DNA of 64,000 bases from CAWFZT01 sp963820415 (GTDB lineage: Bacteria; Chloroflexota; Anaerolineae; Anaerolineales; Anaerolineaceae). The notes under the pieces were generated by a model that was not told the origin of the DNA, searched no databases, and was given only the letters and a program-made list of their open reading frames with translations. The stretch is from the NCBI GenBank assembly GCA_963820415.1, contig CAWFZT010000006.1, forward strand, positions 806,001-870,000, in the 5' to 3' direction. Below are positions 35,401-44,069 of the stretch, in pieces (positions within the stretch are counted from its first letter, which is position 1; each line of letters starts with the position of its first letter). The position numbers were made by a program, and so were the translations under genes.

Positions 35401-38307
35401 TCAAGATAATTCAGGGCGCCAGGCAGCCAGCAGACCATCGATGGGTAGGTCGACCAGTTTTTGCTGACCGCAATTAATCTTTAGCGACAAATCCGGGCTG
35501 ACGGTGCCAATTTGCAGGCAGTGCAGGCTGTCAAAAGAAGACTCAAATGCATGGGCATCCGCCTCCTTCACCTCAACCAACAGACAGCCGGTGGTTTCTC
35601 CAAAGCAGGCGCGCAGAGGGTCGCTCCCCGGCAGGGCCAGGTCCAATCCTAACCGGCCGCCGATGCACATTTCGGCGGCTGCCACACTTAAGCCACCCTC
35701 GCTCAGGTCGTGGCAGGCGCGCACCAGGTGAGCCCGCATGGCGGAGTGCAGCGCCCGGTAATGAGCCAAGCTTTCTGCAGGGCAGCCGCCGGGAACACCA
35801 TCCCTGGAGCATGGATTGGCGACCAGATTAAAGTGGCTGCCGCCCAGGGTGGGCTTGAATAAACCAACCAGGTAGAGCCAGTTCCCAATTTCCTTGAGGT
35901 CCATTGTGACGGCGCAGGTCCAATCTTCGAGCCAGCCAATCCCCGAGATCAACAGGGTGGGTGGGATAGCGTGACGTTTCCCATCCGTGCCCAGGTATTC
36001 GTTGTTGAATGAATCCTTGCCAGAGATGAACGGCATTCGGTAGGCCACTGCCGCATCTCGGCAGCCATTGGCTGCGGCCACCAGGTCCCCCAGAATTTGC
36101 GGCTTGAGCGGGTCTCCCCAGCAGAAGTTGTCCAGGACAGCCGTGTGGACCGGATCGGCTCCAACGGCGACGGCATTGCGTAAGGCTTCATCCATGACAT
36201 TCATGGACATCTGGTAGGGGTCCAGCTTGCCATATTCAGGATTAATCCCCACCGAGAGCACAATCGCCTGGCGTCCCTGGGCGCCGATAGGCCGGATGAC
36301 ACAGGCATCCGACGGACCATCGTTATACGGACCAGTGAGCGGCTTGACCAGCGTTCCTCCTTGGACTTCATGGTCATACAGGCGGATGACATTCTCCTTA
36401 GAGGCGATATCAGGGTGACTCAGCAGATCTAAGAGGGTTTGGTCATATGAAAGATCGGCAGGTATCACCGACTCACCACAGGCTCCGGCTGCCATCAATG
36501 AGGTTGGAAAAACCGCATTCAAACGGCGCTGGGGGATTCCTTCGTGAAGGAAGTGATTGTCCAGGTCGAGCACCTTTTTCTCTCCATAAAGGACGACCAG
36601 CCGGCCGCTACCGGTAAACTCGCCAATATCGGTCATCTCGACCTCGTACAGATCACAGAGATTGCGCAGTTCTGCCATGGCCTCGGCAGGGACTGCCAGC
36701 ACCATGCGCTCCTGGGCCTCGGAAAGCCAGATCTCCCAGGGCGCCAGGCCGGGGTACTTGAGCAAGATGTGCTCCATTTGGATCACTCCGCCCATTTTAC
36801 TGACCATTTCACCCACGGCCGAAGATAAGCCGCCGGCTCCACAATCCGTAATGGCGTTGTACAAATGGCGATCACGGGCAATCAGGGTAACATCAATCAG
36901 GCCCTTTTCAACAATTGGTTCGCCAATCTGTACCGATGCACCGGCCACCTCTCCAGTCTGGGCATCCATGGTCATCGACGAGAAAGTGGCTCCGCGCAGT
37001 CCGTCCCGCCCGGTGCGCCCGCCGATGACGATAATGCGGTCGCCCACCTTTGCCTGGCGGGGATGGGCGTTGAGCGGGGCGATACCCACACAGCCGCAAA
37101 AAACCAGAGGGTTAGAAATGTAACCGGCGTCATAAAGGATTGCGCCGGAGACGGTGGGAATACCGATTTTATTCCCGTAATCTTGAATCCCAGCCACCAC
37201 ACCCGATGCGATACGGCGTGGGTGCAGCACCCCTTCTGGCAAATCTGCGAAGCTAAGGCTGGTTGGGCCAAAACAGAGCACATCTGTGGCAGCGATTGGG
37301 CGCGCCGACACACCAATTATGTCCCGGATGACCCCTCCAATGCCGGTATTGGCTCCGCCAAACGGCTCGATGGCCGAGGGATGATTATGGGTTTCCACCT
37401 TGAAGGATATTTCATGCGCACCGTCAAATTCGATAATACCGGCGTTGTCAGTGAAAGCCGAGCGCACCCAGGGGGCCTTAATCTGGCGTGTGGCGGACTG
37501 GATAGTCTGCTTGAACAAATTATCGATAAAGCCGGGATCCTGGCCTTCTACAGCAATGCGCCCTTTAAAAGTCTTGTGACAGCAGTGTTCACTCCAGGTT
37601 TGAGCGATCATTTCAAATTCAACATCGGTCAGGTCGCGCTGCTCAGTCAAACAGTAAGCACGAATGGCTTGCATTTCGGCGAGATCCAGGGCGGCGCGCC
37701 GCTGGTACGATAGCTGTAAAAGCTGCTCATCCTCCAAATCGCGCAGGGGGAGGATCTCAACCAGGCTTGAAGAGATCGCCGGCACGGGAAAGGAAGGGGT
37801 AATTTCGCCCAGGCTGTACTGCTGGATGACCGGATTACACAGCAGCCGCACAGCCAGCCGGTGCAAGTCCTCAGGCGATAACCCTTCACCATTAATGACA
37901 AAACGCTGCCCGGTAGAGGCAGCATTTATGTCGTGGATTTCGAGGATGTGAGCGGCGCGCAGGATTTGTTCCGCCACCGGATCGGTGACACCCGGGCGTA
38001 AAGCCACCTCAATCAGCCAGCTATCAGTTGGTTGGCGATCAACAGTCTCCGCCACGCCTGCACGCGCCTGCCACTGGATGGTTTGGGTAACCGGGTCATA
38101 TAACAGGTTTTGGGCGAGCTGTTCTAATTCGGCAGGCGCACAACTGCCTTGAATAAAATAGAGATCAAAGCAGGTAATCTGCCTGATTGAATTCAGGCCC
38201 AGGGCGTGGGCATCTTTTAGATAGGCTGCCGAGCGAGGATCGCGGGCTACATTCTGCTGCACAATGAAACGGTGAATTTTCTGGCGTGAAATGAAATTGG
38301 CAGCCAT
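35401..38307 (-). CDS. purL: FGAM synthase large subunit with fused tandem PurS-like N-terminus
   Basis: A 968-residue protein, longer than small PurL (about 740) and shorter than the E. coli-type PurL (about 1300). The core holds WSEHCCHKTFKG, VKVETHNHPSAIEPFGGA-type, TDCGAGGLSS and HDLSEGGLSVAAAE motifs. The first 170 residues hold two PurS-like units: one ending ELEQLAQNLLYDPVTQ and one starting EVALRPGVTDPVAE and ending LAVRLLCNPVIQQYS. The glutaminase is not fused but is encoded by the next gene. The ATG at 38307 has AAAGG five bases before it; a GTG two codons upstream is possible. It is first after the promoter at 38341-38369. Confidence 0.94.
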   Translation of the reverse strand: MAANFISRQKIHRFIVQQNVARDPRSAAYLKDAHALGLNSIRQITCFDLYFIQGSCAPAELEQLAQNLLYDPVTQTIQWQARAGVAETVDRQPTDSWLIEVALRPGVTDPVAEQILRAAHILEIHDINAASTGQRFVINGEGLSPEDLHRLAVRLLCNPVIQQYSLGEITPSFPVPAISSSLVEILPLRDLEDEQLLQLSYQRRAALDLAEMQAIRAYCLTEQRDLTDVEFEMIAQTWSEHCCHKTFKGRIAVEGQDPGFIDNLFKQTIQSATRQIKAPWVRSAFTDNAGIIEFDGAHEISFKVETHNHPSAIEPFGGANTGIGGVIRDIIGVSARPIAATDVLCFGPTSLSFADLPEGVLHPRRIASGVVAGIQDYGNKIGIPTVSGAILYDAGYISNPLVFCGCVGIAPLNAHPRQAKVGDRIIVIGGRTGRDGLRGATFSSMTMDAQTGEVAGASVQIGEPIVEKGLIDVTLIARDRHLYNAITDCGAGGLSSAVGEMVSKMGGVIQMEHILLKYPGLAPWEIWLSEAQERMVLAVPAEAMAELRNLCDLYEVEMTDIGEFTGSGRLVVLYGEKKVLDLDNHFLHEGIPQRRLNAVFPTSLMAAGACGESVIPADLSYDQTLLDLLSHPDIASKENVIRLYDHEVQGGTLVKPLTGPYNDGPSDACVIRPIGAQGRQAIVLSVGINPEYGKLDPYQMSMNVMDEALRNAVAVGADPVHTAVLDNFCWGDPLKPQILGDLVAAANGCRDAAVAYRMPFISGKDSFNNEYLGTDGKRHAIPPTLLISGIGWLEDWTCAVTMDLKEIGNWLYLVGLFKPTLGGSHFNLVANPCSRDGVPGGCPAESLAHYRALHSAMRAHLVRACHDLSEGGLSVAAAEMCIGGRLGLDLALPGSDPLRACFGETTGCLLVEVKEADAHAFESSFDSLHCLQIGTVSPDLSLKINCGQQKLVDLPIDGLLAAWRPELS

Positions 38308-38340
38308 GAGCACCTTTATTTATTGAAGTGGGAAGCCCCA

Positions 38341-38369
38341 ATTCTACCCTGCACAGATTGTCTAGTCAA
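38341..38369 (-). promoter_or_regulatory. Promoter of the purL-guaB operon
   Basis: On the minus strand TTGACT (38369-38364) and TAGAAT (38346-38341) are separated by 17 bases. Transcription would start near 38334, about 27 bases before the purL ATG. No riboswitch-sized leader fits, so control would act at the promoter. Confidence 0.75.
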
Positions 38370-38412
38370 GGTAGAAATTGAAACATATCCGAAAATTTAA
38401 GATAAGGCCAGG

Positions 38413-39810
38413 TTAGGTCTCACCCCCCAATATCGAGCGGACACGCCCGGCAGTTTCGCGCGCCCGCTGCGGAGCAATCCCCGTGTAAGCGGCGACATTT
38501 GCCAGGGACTCGATTTGTTCGGGCGAGAGATAAGCAGCAATCCAGGCATCAGATTTTAGATTTGCGATCAGCAGATTAGGACGCCCAGATTGGACCTCGT
38601 GCCAGGCAGCCATGGCATGCTCCCGCAGGCGTTCGTGCATCTCCTGGCGGTCGGCGCCGCCCCGGGCAGCAGCCATCATGACCCGTTCAGTGGCAGCAAA
38701 CGGGGCATAAGTATCGAGGTTACGTTGGATGGTCTCCCGGTTGATGTTCAAACCTTTGATGATTTGCCGGGAGGTAATCAACAGTTCGTCAATGATCAGG
38801 AAAGCTTCCGGCAGGATAGAGCGTCGGTTGGCCGAGTCATCCAATGTACGTTCGAGCAGCGAGTTGGCGGCGTTGTGCCAGGCCACCTCGGGCAGCGCCG
38901 CCAGCAGGCGCGCCAGCGAATTGATTTTTTCGGCGTTGATCGGGTTGCGTTTGAACGGCATGGCCGACGAACCCACCTGGTGGGATCCAAAAGGCTCGCT
39001 CAATTCGCCGACCGGGGGCGATTGCAGCAGCCGCAAATCAAAAGCCAGCTTGTGCAGCGAGGCGCCCAGCCCTGCTAGGGCGCCAATGACCTGGTAATCC
39101 TGCTTGCGCGGGTAAGTCTGGGTGCTAACCGCATAGAAGGGCAGGTTTAGTTCCTTACTCAGGCTTTCTTCGAATGCCGTGAAATTTTGTAAACCCAGCA
39201 AATCGGCGTAGGCGGCGCCGGTTCCGACCGCCCCCTTGAAGCCTTTGCCGCGCATCGAGGCACGCACACTGCTGAGGTCCTGCCAATCCTCCAACAGGTC
39301 CTGGGTATAAGACGCCAGGCGGTATCCCAGGGTGGTGGGCTCGGCCGGCTGAAGGTGGGTAAAAGCCATCACCGGCAGGTCGGCCGTCTGGTCGATCTGG
39401 TCAGCCAGGACAGACAACAGGCTGCTGAGGCGCTGTAAAACCAGGTCCAGCGCCTCAGCCAGGCGGAGCGCATCCACATTATCCTCGATATCCATCGAGG
39501 TAGCGCCCATGTGCAGAATGCCACCCGCCGTAGGGCACTGCTCGGCGAATGTTTTCAACTCGGCCATCAGGTCGTGATGAATCTCAGCTTCAATCTCAAG
39601 GGCGCGTGGCAGATCGACCTGCCCGGCATGCGCATCCAATTCGGCCACCTGCTCCTGGCTGACCAGGCCGTACGACTGCTGGGCCCGCGCCAGGGCAATC
39701 CAGGCCCGCCGCCAGAGCTGGCGTTTATGGATTTCGCCCCAGATGGAACGCATTTCGGGGCTGCCATAGCGCCAGCTAAAAGGGGATTGGTATTGGGTAA
39801 AATCTGTCAT
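38413..39810 (-). CDS. purB: Adenylosuccinate lyase
   Basis: A 465-residue fumarase-superfamily enzyme acting twice in the pathway: on SAICAR and on adenylosuccinate. The signature GSSAMPFKRNPINAE, the catalytic His in THLQPAEPTT and HMGATSMDIED are present. An AAGGG Shine-Dalgarno precedes the ATG. It lies 105 bases upstream of purL in the same direction, with the operon promoter between them. A paired palindrome (39875-39911) lies 64 bases upstream of its start. Confidence 0.96.
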   Translation of the reverse strand: MTDFTQYQSPFSWRYGSPEMRSIWGEIHKRQLWRRAWIALARAQQSYGLVSQEQVAELDAHAGQVDLPRALEIEAEIHHDLMAELKTFAEQCPTAGGILHMGATSMDIEDNVDALRLAEALDLVLQRLSSLLSVLADQIDQTADLPVMAFTHLQPAEPTTLGYRLASYTQDLLEDWQDLSSVRASMRGKGFKGAVGTGAAYADLLGLQNFTAFEESLSKELNLPFYAVSTQTYPRKQDYQVIGALAGLGASLHKLAFDLRLLQSPPVGELSEPFGSHQVGSSAMPFKRNPINAEKINSLARLLAALPEVAWHNAANSLLERTLDDSANRRSILPEAFLIIDELLITSRQIIKGLNINRETIQRNLDTYAPFAATERVMMAAARGGADRQEMHERLREHAMAAWHEVQSGRPNLLIANLKSDAWIAAYLSPEQIESLANVAAYTGIAPQRARETAGRVRSILGGET

Positions 39811-39943
39811 GCCCTTATTTTAACCGATTGTAGCGTGATCGGATAATTGACTATACAAGTCGGAAGTCTTTGATGAATAGATTCTATTCGCCGCATGAAT
39901 AGAATCTATTCACGGATAGAAAATATTGCTAAAATGATATTAA
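39811..39943. promoter_or_regulatory. Regulatory region upstream of purB with paired palindrome
   Basis: The region holds two 15-base sites, GAATAGATTCTATTC (39875-39889) and its exact reverse complement GAATAGAATCTATTC (39897-39911), 7 bases apart. Each is itself near-palindromic, and centres are 22 bp apart, about two helical turns. This fits two operator sites for a dimeric regulator, or a 15-bp stem-loop in RNA. I saw no convincing -10/-35 pair. Confidence 0.55.
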
Positions 39944-40135
39944 TTAGAAGCAGTTGAACTGTTCGTAGCAGCACTTGAATCTCATCTCAATAATAACGGT
40001 TTCTTCGATCCGAACCGCCAGGAGGTGGTCGAGCTTCCTTTCGGCTATGGGCATGCCTGGGTAAGCGGCAACGGCGAATACATCTTGACCGAAGATCCAA
40101 CTTTTAATCCCAATGTCGAGACTAACCAAAACTAA
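39944..40135 (+). pseudogene. Possible C-terminal remnant of an unknown gene
   Basis: A 63-codon open frame without a start codon ends at 40135. It reads plausibly as protein (VELFVAALESHLNNNGFFDPNRQEV, then LPFGYGHAWVSGNGEYILTEDP), with balanced composition, unlike the opposite strand. It begins directly after a TAA. It may be the tail of a gene whose 5' part was lost. I do not recognise the family. Confidence 0.35.
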
Positions 40136-40250
40136 ACTCCCATGACTCAGCAATAACAGCCCTTTAATTCTTAAGGATCCATGCGCGGCTGCCTGATCTG
40201 GCTGGACAAGGGCAAAATGCGTGATTATATGTTGGACAGCGGATAGAAAT

Positions 40251-40997
40251 ATGATCGAAAAAGATGCCAAACTGGAAGTGGAACGCATCATCCGCGCCGG
40301 CGAAAAAGAGGGTATCCGGCTGTGCGTATTGGGTGGTTTAGCGGTGTACATGACCTGTCCATCCGCGGTCAGACATGCCAGGCTCAAACGCAGCTACGCC
40401 GATATTGATCTGGTAGGATTAGAGAAAGACCGCCCACGCCTGGGTAAGCTAATCCTCCAGTTAGGTTATAAGCCTGACCAGCGTTTCAATGCCCTCCACG
40501 GGCAGGCGCGCATGATCTTCTATAACCCCCAGGACGGAAGCCATGTGGATGTTTTTCTCAATCAATTCCAGATGTGCCACACCCTGGACCTTAGGAAACG
40601 TCTGCTGGAGGGTTACCTTTCCCTGGCACTGGTCGATCTGCTGATTACCAAACTTCAGATTGTGGAATTGAATGAGAAGGATATTAAAGATATCCTTTCG
40701 ATATTGTTGGATCATGCCAATGGAACAGAGGCGCCGGATCAGTTGGACTTAAATTATCTGACCGGGTTGACGAGCAATGATTGGGGTCTGTACACCACGC
40801 TGAGTGATAACCTGGTCAAAGTGAAGCAGTTTCTGGCGGATTATTTACTTGGAGATGAAGTTGAGTTGGTACAGGAACGGATTGAGCAGCTCCTTCAAAC
40901 GATGGAAGCCTCTCCTAAGTCATTGCGTTGGAAAGTGCGCTCGAAGATCGGGCGACGTGTGGAATGGTACGAGCTGCCGGAGGAAGTGACCCGCTAG
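40251..40997 (+). CDS. Nucleotidyltransferase-fold protein
   Basis: A 248-residue protein with a nucleotidyltransferase-like core: CVLGGLAVYM followed by RSYADIDLVGL, which gives the GG and D-x-D metal-site pattern. It resembles AbiEii/DUF6036-type NTases, whose roles range from toxins to unknown housekeeping. The C-terminal half is helical. The ATG at 40251 is preferred to one 10 codons upstream; the Shine-Dalgarno (GGATAG) is weak. No antitoxin-like partner lies next to it, so a toxin role is not supported. It is followed by a rhodanese gene 46 bases away. Confidence 0.65.
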   Translation: MIEKDAKLEVERIIRAGEKEGIRLCVLGGLAVYMTCPSAVRHARLKRSYADIDLVGLEKDRPRLGKLILQLGYKPDQRFNALHGQARMIFYNPQDGSHVDVFLNQFQMCHTLDLRKRLLEGYLSLALVDLLITKLQIVELNEKDIKDILSILLDHANGTEAPDQLDLNYLTGLTSNDWGLYTTLSDNLVKVKQFLADYLLGDEVELVQERIEQLLQTMEASPKSLRWKVRSKIGRRVEWYELPEEVTR

Positions 40998-41043
40998 GAG
41001 GCCTTCCTGGCGCGATTAAAGATCAGCGGCGCAAGAGATAACT

Positions 41044-41490
41044 ATGAAAAATAAAAAACGCAAAAACACTTTTTATAAACCCATGCCGGTTTGGGGTTGG
41101 ATCGTCGTGGTCGTTGTGATCCTGGCTGCGGCAGGTTTCATCGTCCTTCAGCAATCTCAACGGGCTGCCGCACCTTTGCCTCCTGAGATCACCGTAGCAC
41201 AGGCTGCCCAACAGCGTAACCAGGGTGCCCTTATCCTGGATGTGCGTGAGCCGGATGAATGGGTCCAATTCCACATCCCCGGGGCTACCCTCATTCCGTT
41301 AGGAGAGTTACCCAACCGCTTGAACGAAGTTCAAAAAGATCGCCAAGTGGTGGTGGTTTGTCGCACCGGGGTTCGTAGCGCACAAGGTCGGGATATTTTG
41401 TTGAAGGCTGGCTTTACGAAAGTCACCAGTATGGCAGGGGGGATGACCCAGTGGCAGGCACAAGGGCTGCCTGTTGCTACGGGACAGTGA
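41044..41490 (+). CDS. Membrane-anchored rhodanese domain protein
   Basis: A 148-residue protein with a basic N-terminus, one membrane segment (about 18-37) and an external rhodanese domain. The domain has LILDVREPDEWVQFHIPGATLIPLGEL, the catalytic Cys in VVCRTGVRS and the closing MAGGMTQWQAQGLPV. It probably handles sulfane sulfur or a redox signal at the outer face of the membrane. A decayed second rhodanese follows directly. Confidence 0.88.
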   Translation: MKNKKRKNTFYKPMPVWGWIVVVVVILAAAGFIVLQQSQRAAAPLPPEITVAQAAQQRNQGALILDVREPDEWVQFHIPGATLIPLGELPNRLNEVQKDRQVVVVCRTGVRSAQGRDILLKAGFTKVTSMAGGMTQWQAQGLPVATGQ

Positions 41491-41510
41491 ACTGAGAACC
41501 GGAAAGTAAG

Positions 41511-41839
41511 ATGTACGCACGCCTGAAGAATACAGGAAGAGCCACATTGCCGGGGCCGAGCTAACCCCTTTGGCTGAATTGCCCACCAAGATGGCCCAGA
41601 TTCCCAAGGGGCGGGAGGTTATCTGCATCTGCGAATCAGGCATCCGCAGCAGCATGGCGGCTCGTCACTTGAAGGCTCAAGGGTTCAGGATCAGCAACAT
41701 GCGGGGCGGAATGTCGCTTTGGGTCAGCGCCGGGTTGCCTGTAAAAACAGGATTGGTAAAATCAGGAATAGCAGGAAAACAGAATATCAGGAAAACCCTT
41801 GATCTTTTTTCCCCCCCGTGCTATGATATCCATACGTAA
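41511..41839 (+). pseudogene. Rhodanese domain remnant (5' truncated)
   Basis: Directly after an in-frame TAA (41508-41510) the frame reads DVRTPEEYRKSHIAGAELTPLAELP, the standard rhodanese core, and continues through CICESGIRSS with the catalytic Cys and MRGGMSLWVSAGLPV. The first strand and helix (about 25 residues) and any start codon are missing. It is therefore a truncated copy. A TTG at 41570 could start a shorter, probably non-functional product. Confidence 0.65.
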
Positions 41840-41942
41840 TTCATGCGATTATCATTATTTAAATTGCCCTAGATACGAGCCTGGCAATTTTCGTCAATCG
41901 GGTATGCCTTGGGTGGATGATTTTGGGAGGAGGCCGAAGAAA

Positions 41943-42876
41943 ATGCACAAACTAAAGTATCTAACGATTTCAATCGTCCTGGCTATATCATTTTCATTGG
42001 CAGGTATATCATTTGATGTGTCTGCACGCCCGCTGGCGGAAACTTCGCCCGATCTAGGTGCGGCGGATAGTTACTCGGTTTTGGGTGGCGAGACTGTAAC
42101 CAATACGGGCACCACCACTATGCCCGGAAATCTGGGTGTCTATCCTGGTAGTGCCTACACTGACTTCTCCGATCGTCGGTCCTCCAGGCGGGATTCATGC
42201 CGGTGATCAGCCCGCACATGACGCTCAGGATGCTAACCACGCTGCATGGATCGATCTCGGCGGACAGGATTGCACTCACACCTACGCGGACACTAAGGAT
42301 CTGGTTGGAGCAAACCTCGTGGCAGGCGTTTACTGTGCGGATGCATTTGCGTTGTCGGGAACGCTCACCCTCAAGGGATCAGGCGTCTGGATTTTTAAGT
42401 CATCAGCCGATCTCAATACTACAGGCACCGCCAAAGTTGTGGGTGGCGACCCATGCAATGTGTGGTGGCGGGAGGTCAGCTCTGCATCTCTCGGTGTAGG
42501 CACTCAGTTCATAGGAAATATTCTCGCATCCACGTCCATCAGCCTGAAAACCAACGCAAGATTGAACGGTCGAGCCCTGGCGTACACTGGTGAAGTATCG
42601 ATGGACTCCAACACCATCACCGGTCCGATCTGCGGCGTGAGACCGATCCCCAAGCCCACATCCAAGCCCAAATCGACGAACGTACCGAGTTCGGAGCAGA
42701 CAGCCACGGCTTTGGCGAGTTTGGGGGGTTTGCCGGGTTTGCCGAGCACCGGTGGCGGTGCACCCATACAAGACGAAGATTTCCCCTGGAGTCTGGTGTT
42801 CGTCGGTGGCCTCAGCGCCATGGCTTTGGTCTTAGGCGTTCGAGCATTCCGCCGCTCATATCGGCAAAGGCCATAA
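41943..42876 (+). CDS. DUF3494 ice-binding-like surface protein with LPSTG anchor, frameshifted
   Basis: The N-terminus has a signal peptide (YLTISIVLAISFSLAGISF). Then comes a DUF3494 beta-helix domain: LGAADSYSVLGGETVTNTGTTTMPGNLGV in one frame and IHAGD, LVAGVYCADAFALSGTLTLKG, CNVWWREVSSASLGVGTQFIGNILA, NGRALAYTGEVSMD in the next. Removing one base near 42165-42171 joins them into 310 residues with normal spacing. The C-terminus has a Pro/Lys/Ser linker, LPSTG, a hydrophobic segment and RRSYRQR, a classic sortase signal. The sortase gene follows 19 bases later. Function could be ice binding or, more probably in a non-polar organism, adhesion. Confidence 0.78.
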
Positions 42877-42895
42877 CGTTATTCGTGTACGAACT

Positions 42896-43615
42896 ATGAG
42901 TATGCTAACTCGTCGCAGCTCGCTCGGTTGCCTGGCGGCCGTTTTGGTGATTGCGGTAGTGCTGGTGGGATGCGGAAACAAGGAGACGGGGGAGGCGCTG
43001 GTCAAACCTCCCCCGTCTCTTATACGATTGCCGTCGGGTCAACCGACAGTCCAGGCGACAGCTCAACCACCACCCACACCCTTTGTCCCCGTGCCGCTCT
43101 TTTATCCGGGACTCGACCTGAAGGTTGGCCCGGTAGACGTACCGCTCAAGCTTCAGATTCCTTCACTCAAGGTCAATGCCCCCGTGCTTGGAGTCGGACT
43201 CAACTCGGAAAATGCGATGGATGCGCCAAGAGGTCCGATTGGCGATCCGGTCTGGCATACGGCATTCTGGTATCGCGGCAGTGGCGTCCCGGGCGAGCCA
43301 GGCACGGCTATCTTTGCCGGGCATGTCAACGATCCGCTTGGACAACCTGAGATCTTCGCTCACCTTCAGAAACTCCATCCCGGTGACCTGATCATGGTCC
43401 ACGTCAAAAATACTACCATTGACATTCCCTTCAGTGTTGACCAGGTTAAGGTCTACTCCAGCCAATCCTCTTCCGATCCGGCGGTGCTTGCAAAGATCTT
43501 CGGTGCCGGGTCGCTTGACGGCCTTTCCCACCTGACGCTCATTACCTGCGCTGGAAATATCGTCAACGGCCAGTACGATCATTACACGGTCGTTTACGCA
43601 ACGCGCAGCAAATGA
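42896..43615 (+). CDS. Sortase (class E/F-like)
   Basis: A 239-residue transpeptidase with an N-terminal membrane segment or lipoprotein-like signal (LVIAVVLVGCGNK) and a Pro-rich linker. The sortase barrel begins LQIPSLKVNAPVLGVG. The catalytic His is near 141 in IFAGHVND, the Cys near 217 in LTLITCAGN and the Arg near 236 in VYATR. It probably anchors the LPSTG protein encoded just upstream to the cell wall. This is a compact one-substrate sortase unit. Confidence 0.92.
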   Translation: MSMLTRRSSLGCLAAVLVIAVVLVGCGNKETGEALVKPPPSLIRLPSGQPTVQATAQPPPTPFVPVPLFYPGLDLKVGPVDVPLKLQIPSLKVNAPVLGVGLNSENAMDAPRGPIGDPVWHTAFWYRGSGVPGEPGTAIFAGHVNDPLGQPEIFAHLQKLHPGDLIMVHVKNTTIDIPFSVDQVKVYSSQSSSDPAVLAKIFGAGSLDGLSHLTLITCAGNIVNGQYDHYTVVYATRSK

Positions 43616-43627
43616 GTGAGAGCAATA

Positions 43628-43831
43628 TTACCCCGCCACTACCCACGTGGAACGCGCCAGCGCCTGCTTCATCTTTTCCATCTCCGCCGGCGTAGTGATG
43701 CTATTAAAATCATTTTTGTGTTTTTCGAGCACGTGTTCCAACGCCTTCTTTGAAACCTCTTCCAGCGTCACGCCGTCCACCACAAATGAGCAGTTCAAGC
43801 CCATACCCTTGCACGTATATCTGATCAGCAT
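43628..43831 (-). CDS. DUF1059 family small protein
   Basis: A 67-residue protein starting MLIRYTCKGMGLNCSFVV, with the two-Cys pattern of DUF1059 and a C-terminal helix (VLEKHKNDF). The function of the family is not known. The ATG at 43831 follows a GAGGAA Shine-Dalgarno and removes a poorly conserved extension. It is convergent with the sortase gene. Confidence 0.8.
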   Translation of the reverse strand: MLIRYTCKGMGLNCSFVVDGVTLEEVSKKALEHVLEKHKNDFNSITTPAEMEKMKQALARSTWVVAG

Positions 43832-44069
43832 CGTTTCCTCAATGGGTATTTCCATAAATATCGCCCCGCGCACCCTGGAAATACCCATTGGCTCAACGCG
43901 AGGGTTCCTTCACCATGTTTAGACGATATATCCATCTTACCCTGGATTGGGAATTTTTACAAATTCAATTTATGTACGACAAAGGTATACAATAGATATT
44001 AATTTATGATATTATCCGTAGTGAACGGAGAGAACGAAGCATCTCCACCAGGCAGGTCAGGCCTCAAGA

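Noticed and set aside
36865..37713. Plus-strand open frame of 282 codons inside purL
   Set aside because: Antisense to conserved PurL motifs; no Shine-Dalgarno or protein-like motifs.
38314..38340. Purine riboswitch before purL
   Set aside because: The leader from the predicted start to the ATG is about 27 bases, too short for a riboswitch.
39944..40387. Minus-strand open frame of 147 codons between purB and the nucleotidyltransferase gene
   Set aside because: It overlaps the start of the nucleotidyltransferase gene antisense, and the plus strand reads more like protein in both parts.
40251..40997. AbiEii-type toxin of a toxin-antitoxin or phage-defence system
   Set aside because: The fold is similar but no antitoxin gene lies next to it; the neighbours are purB and a rhodanese.
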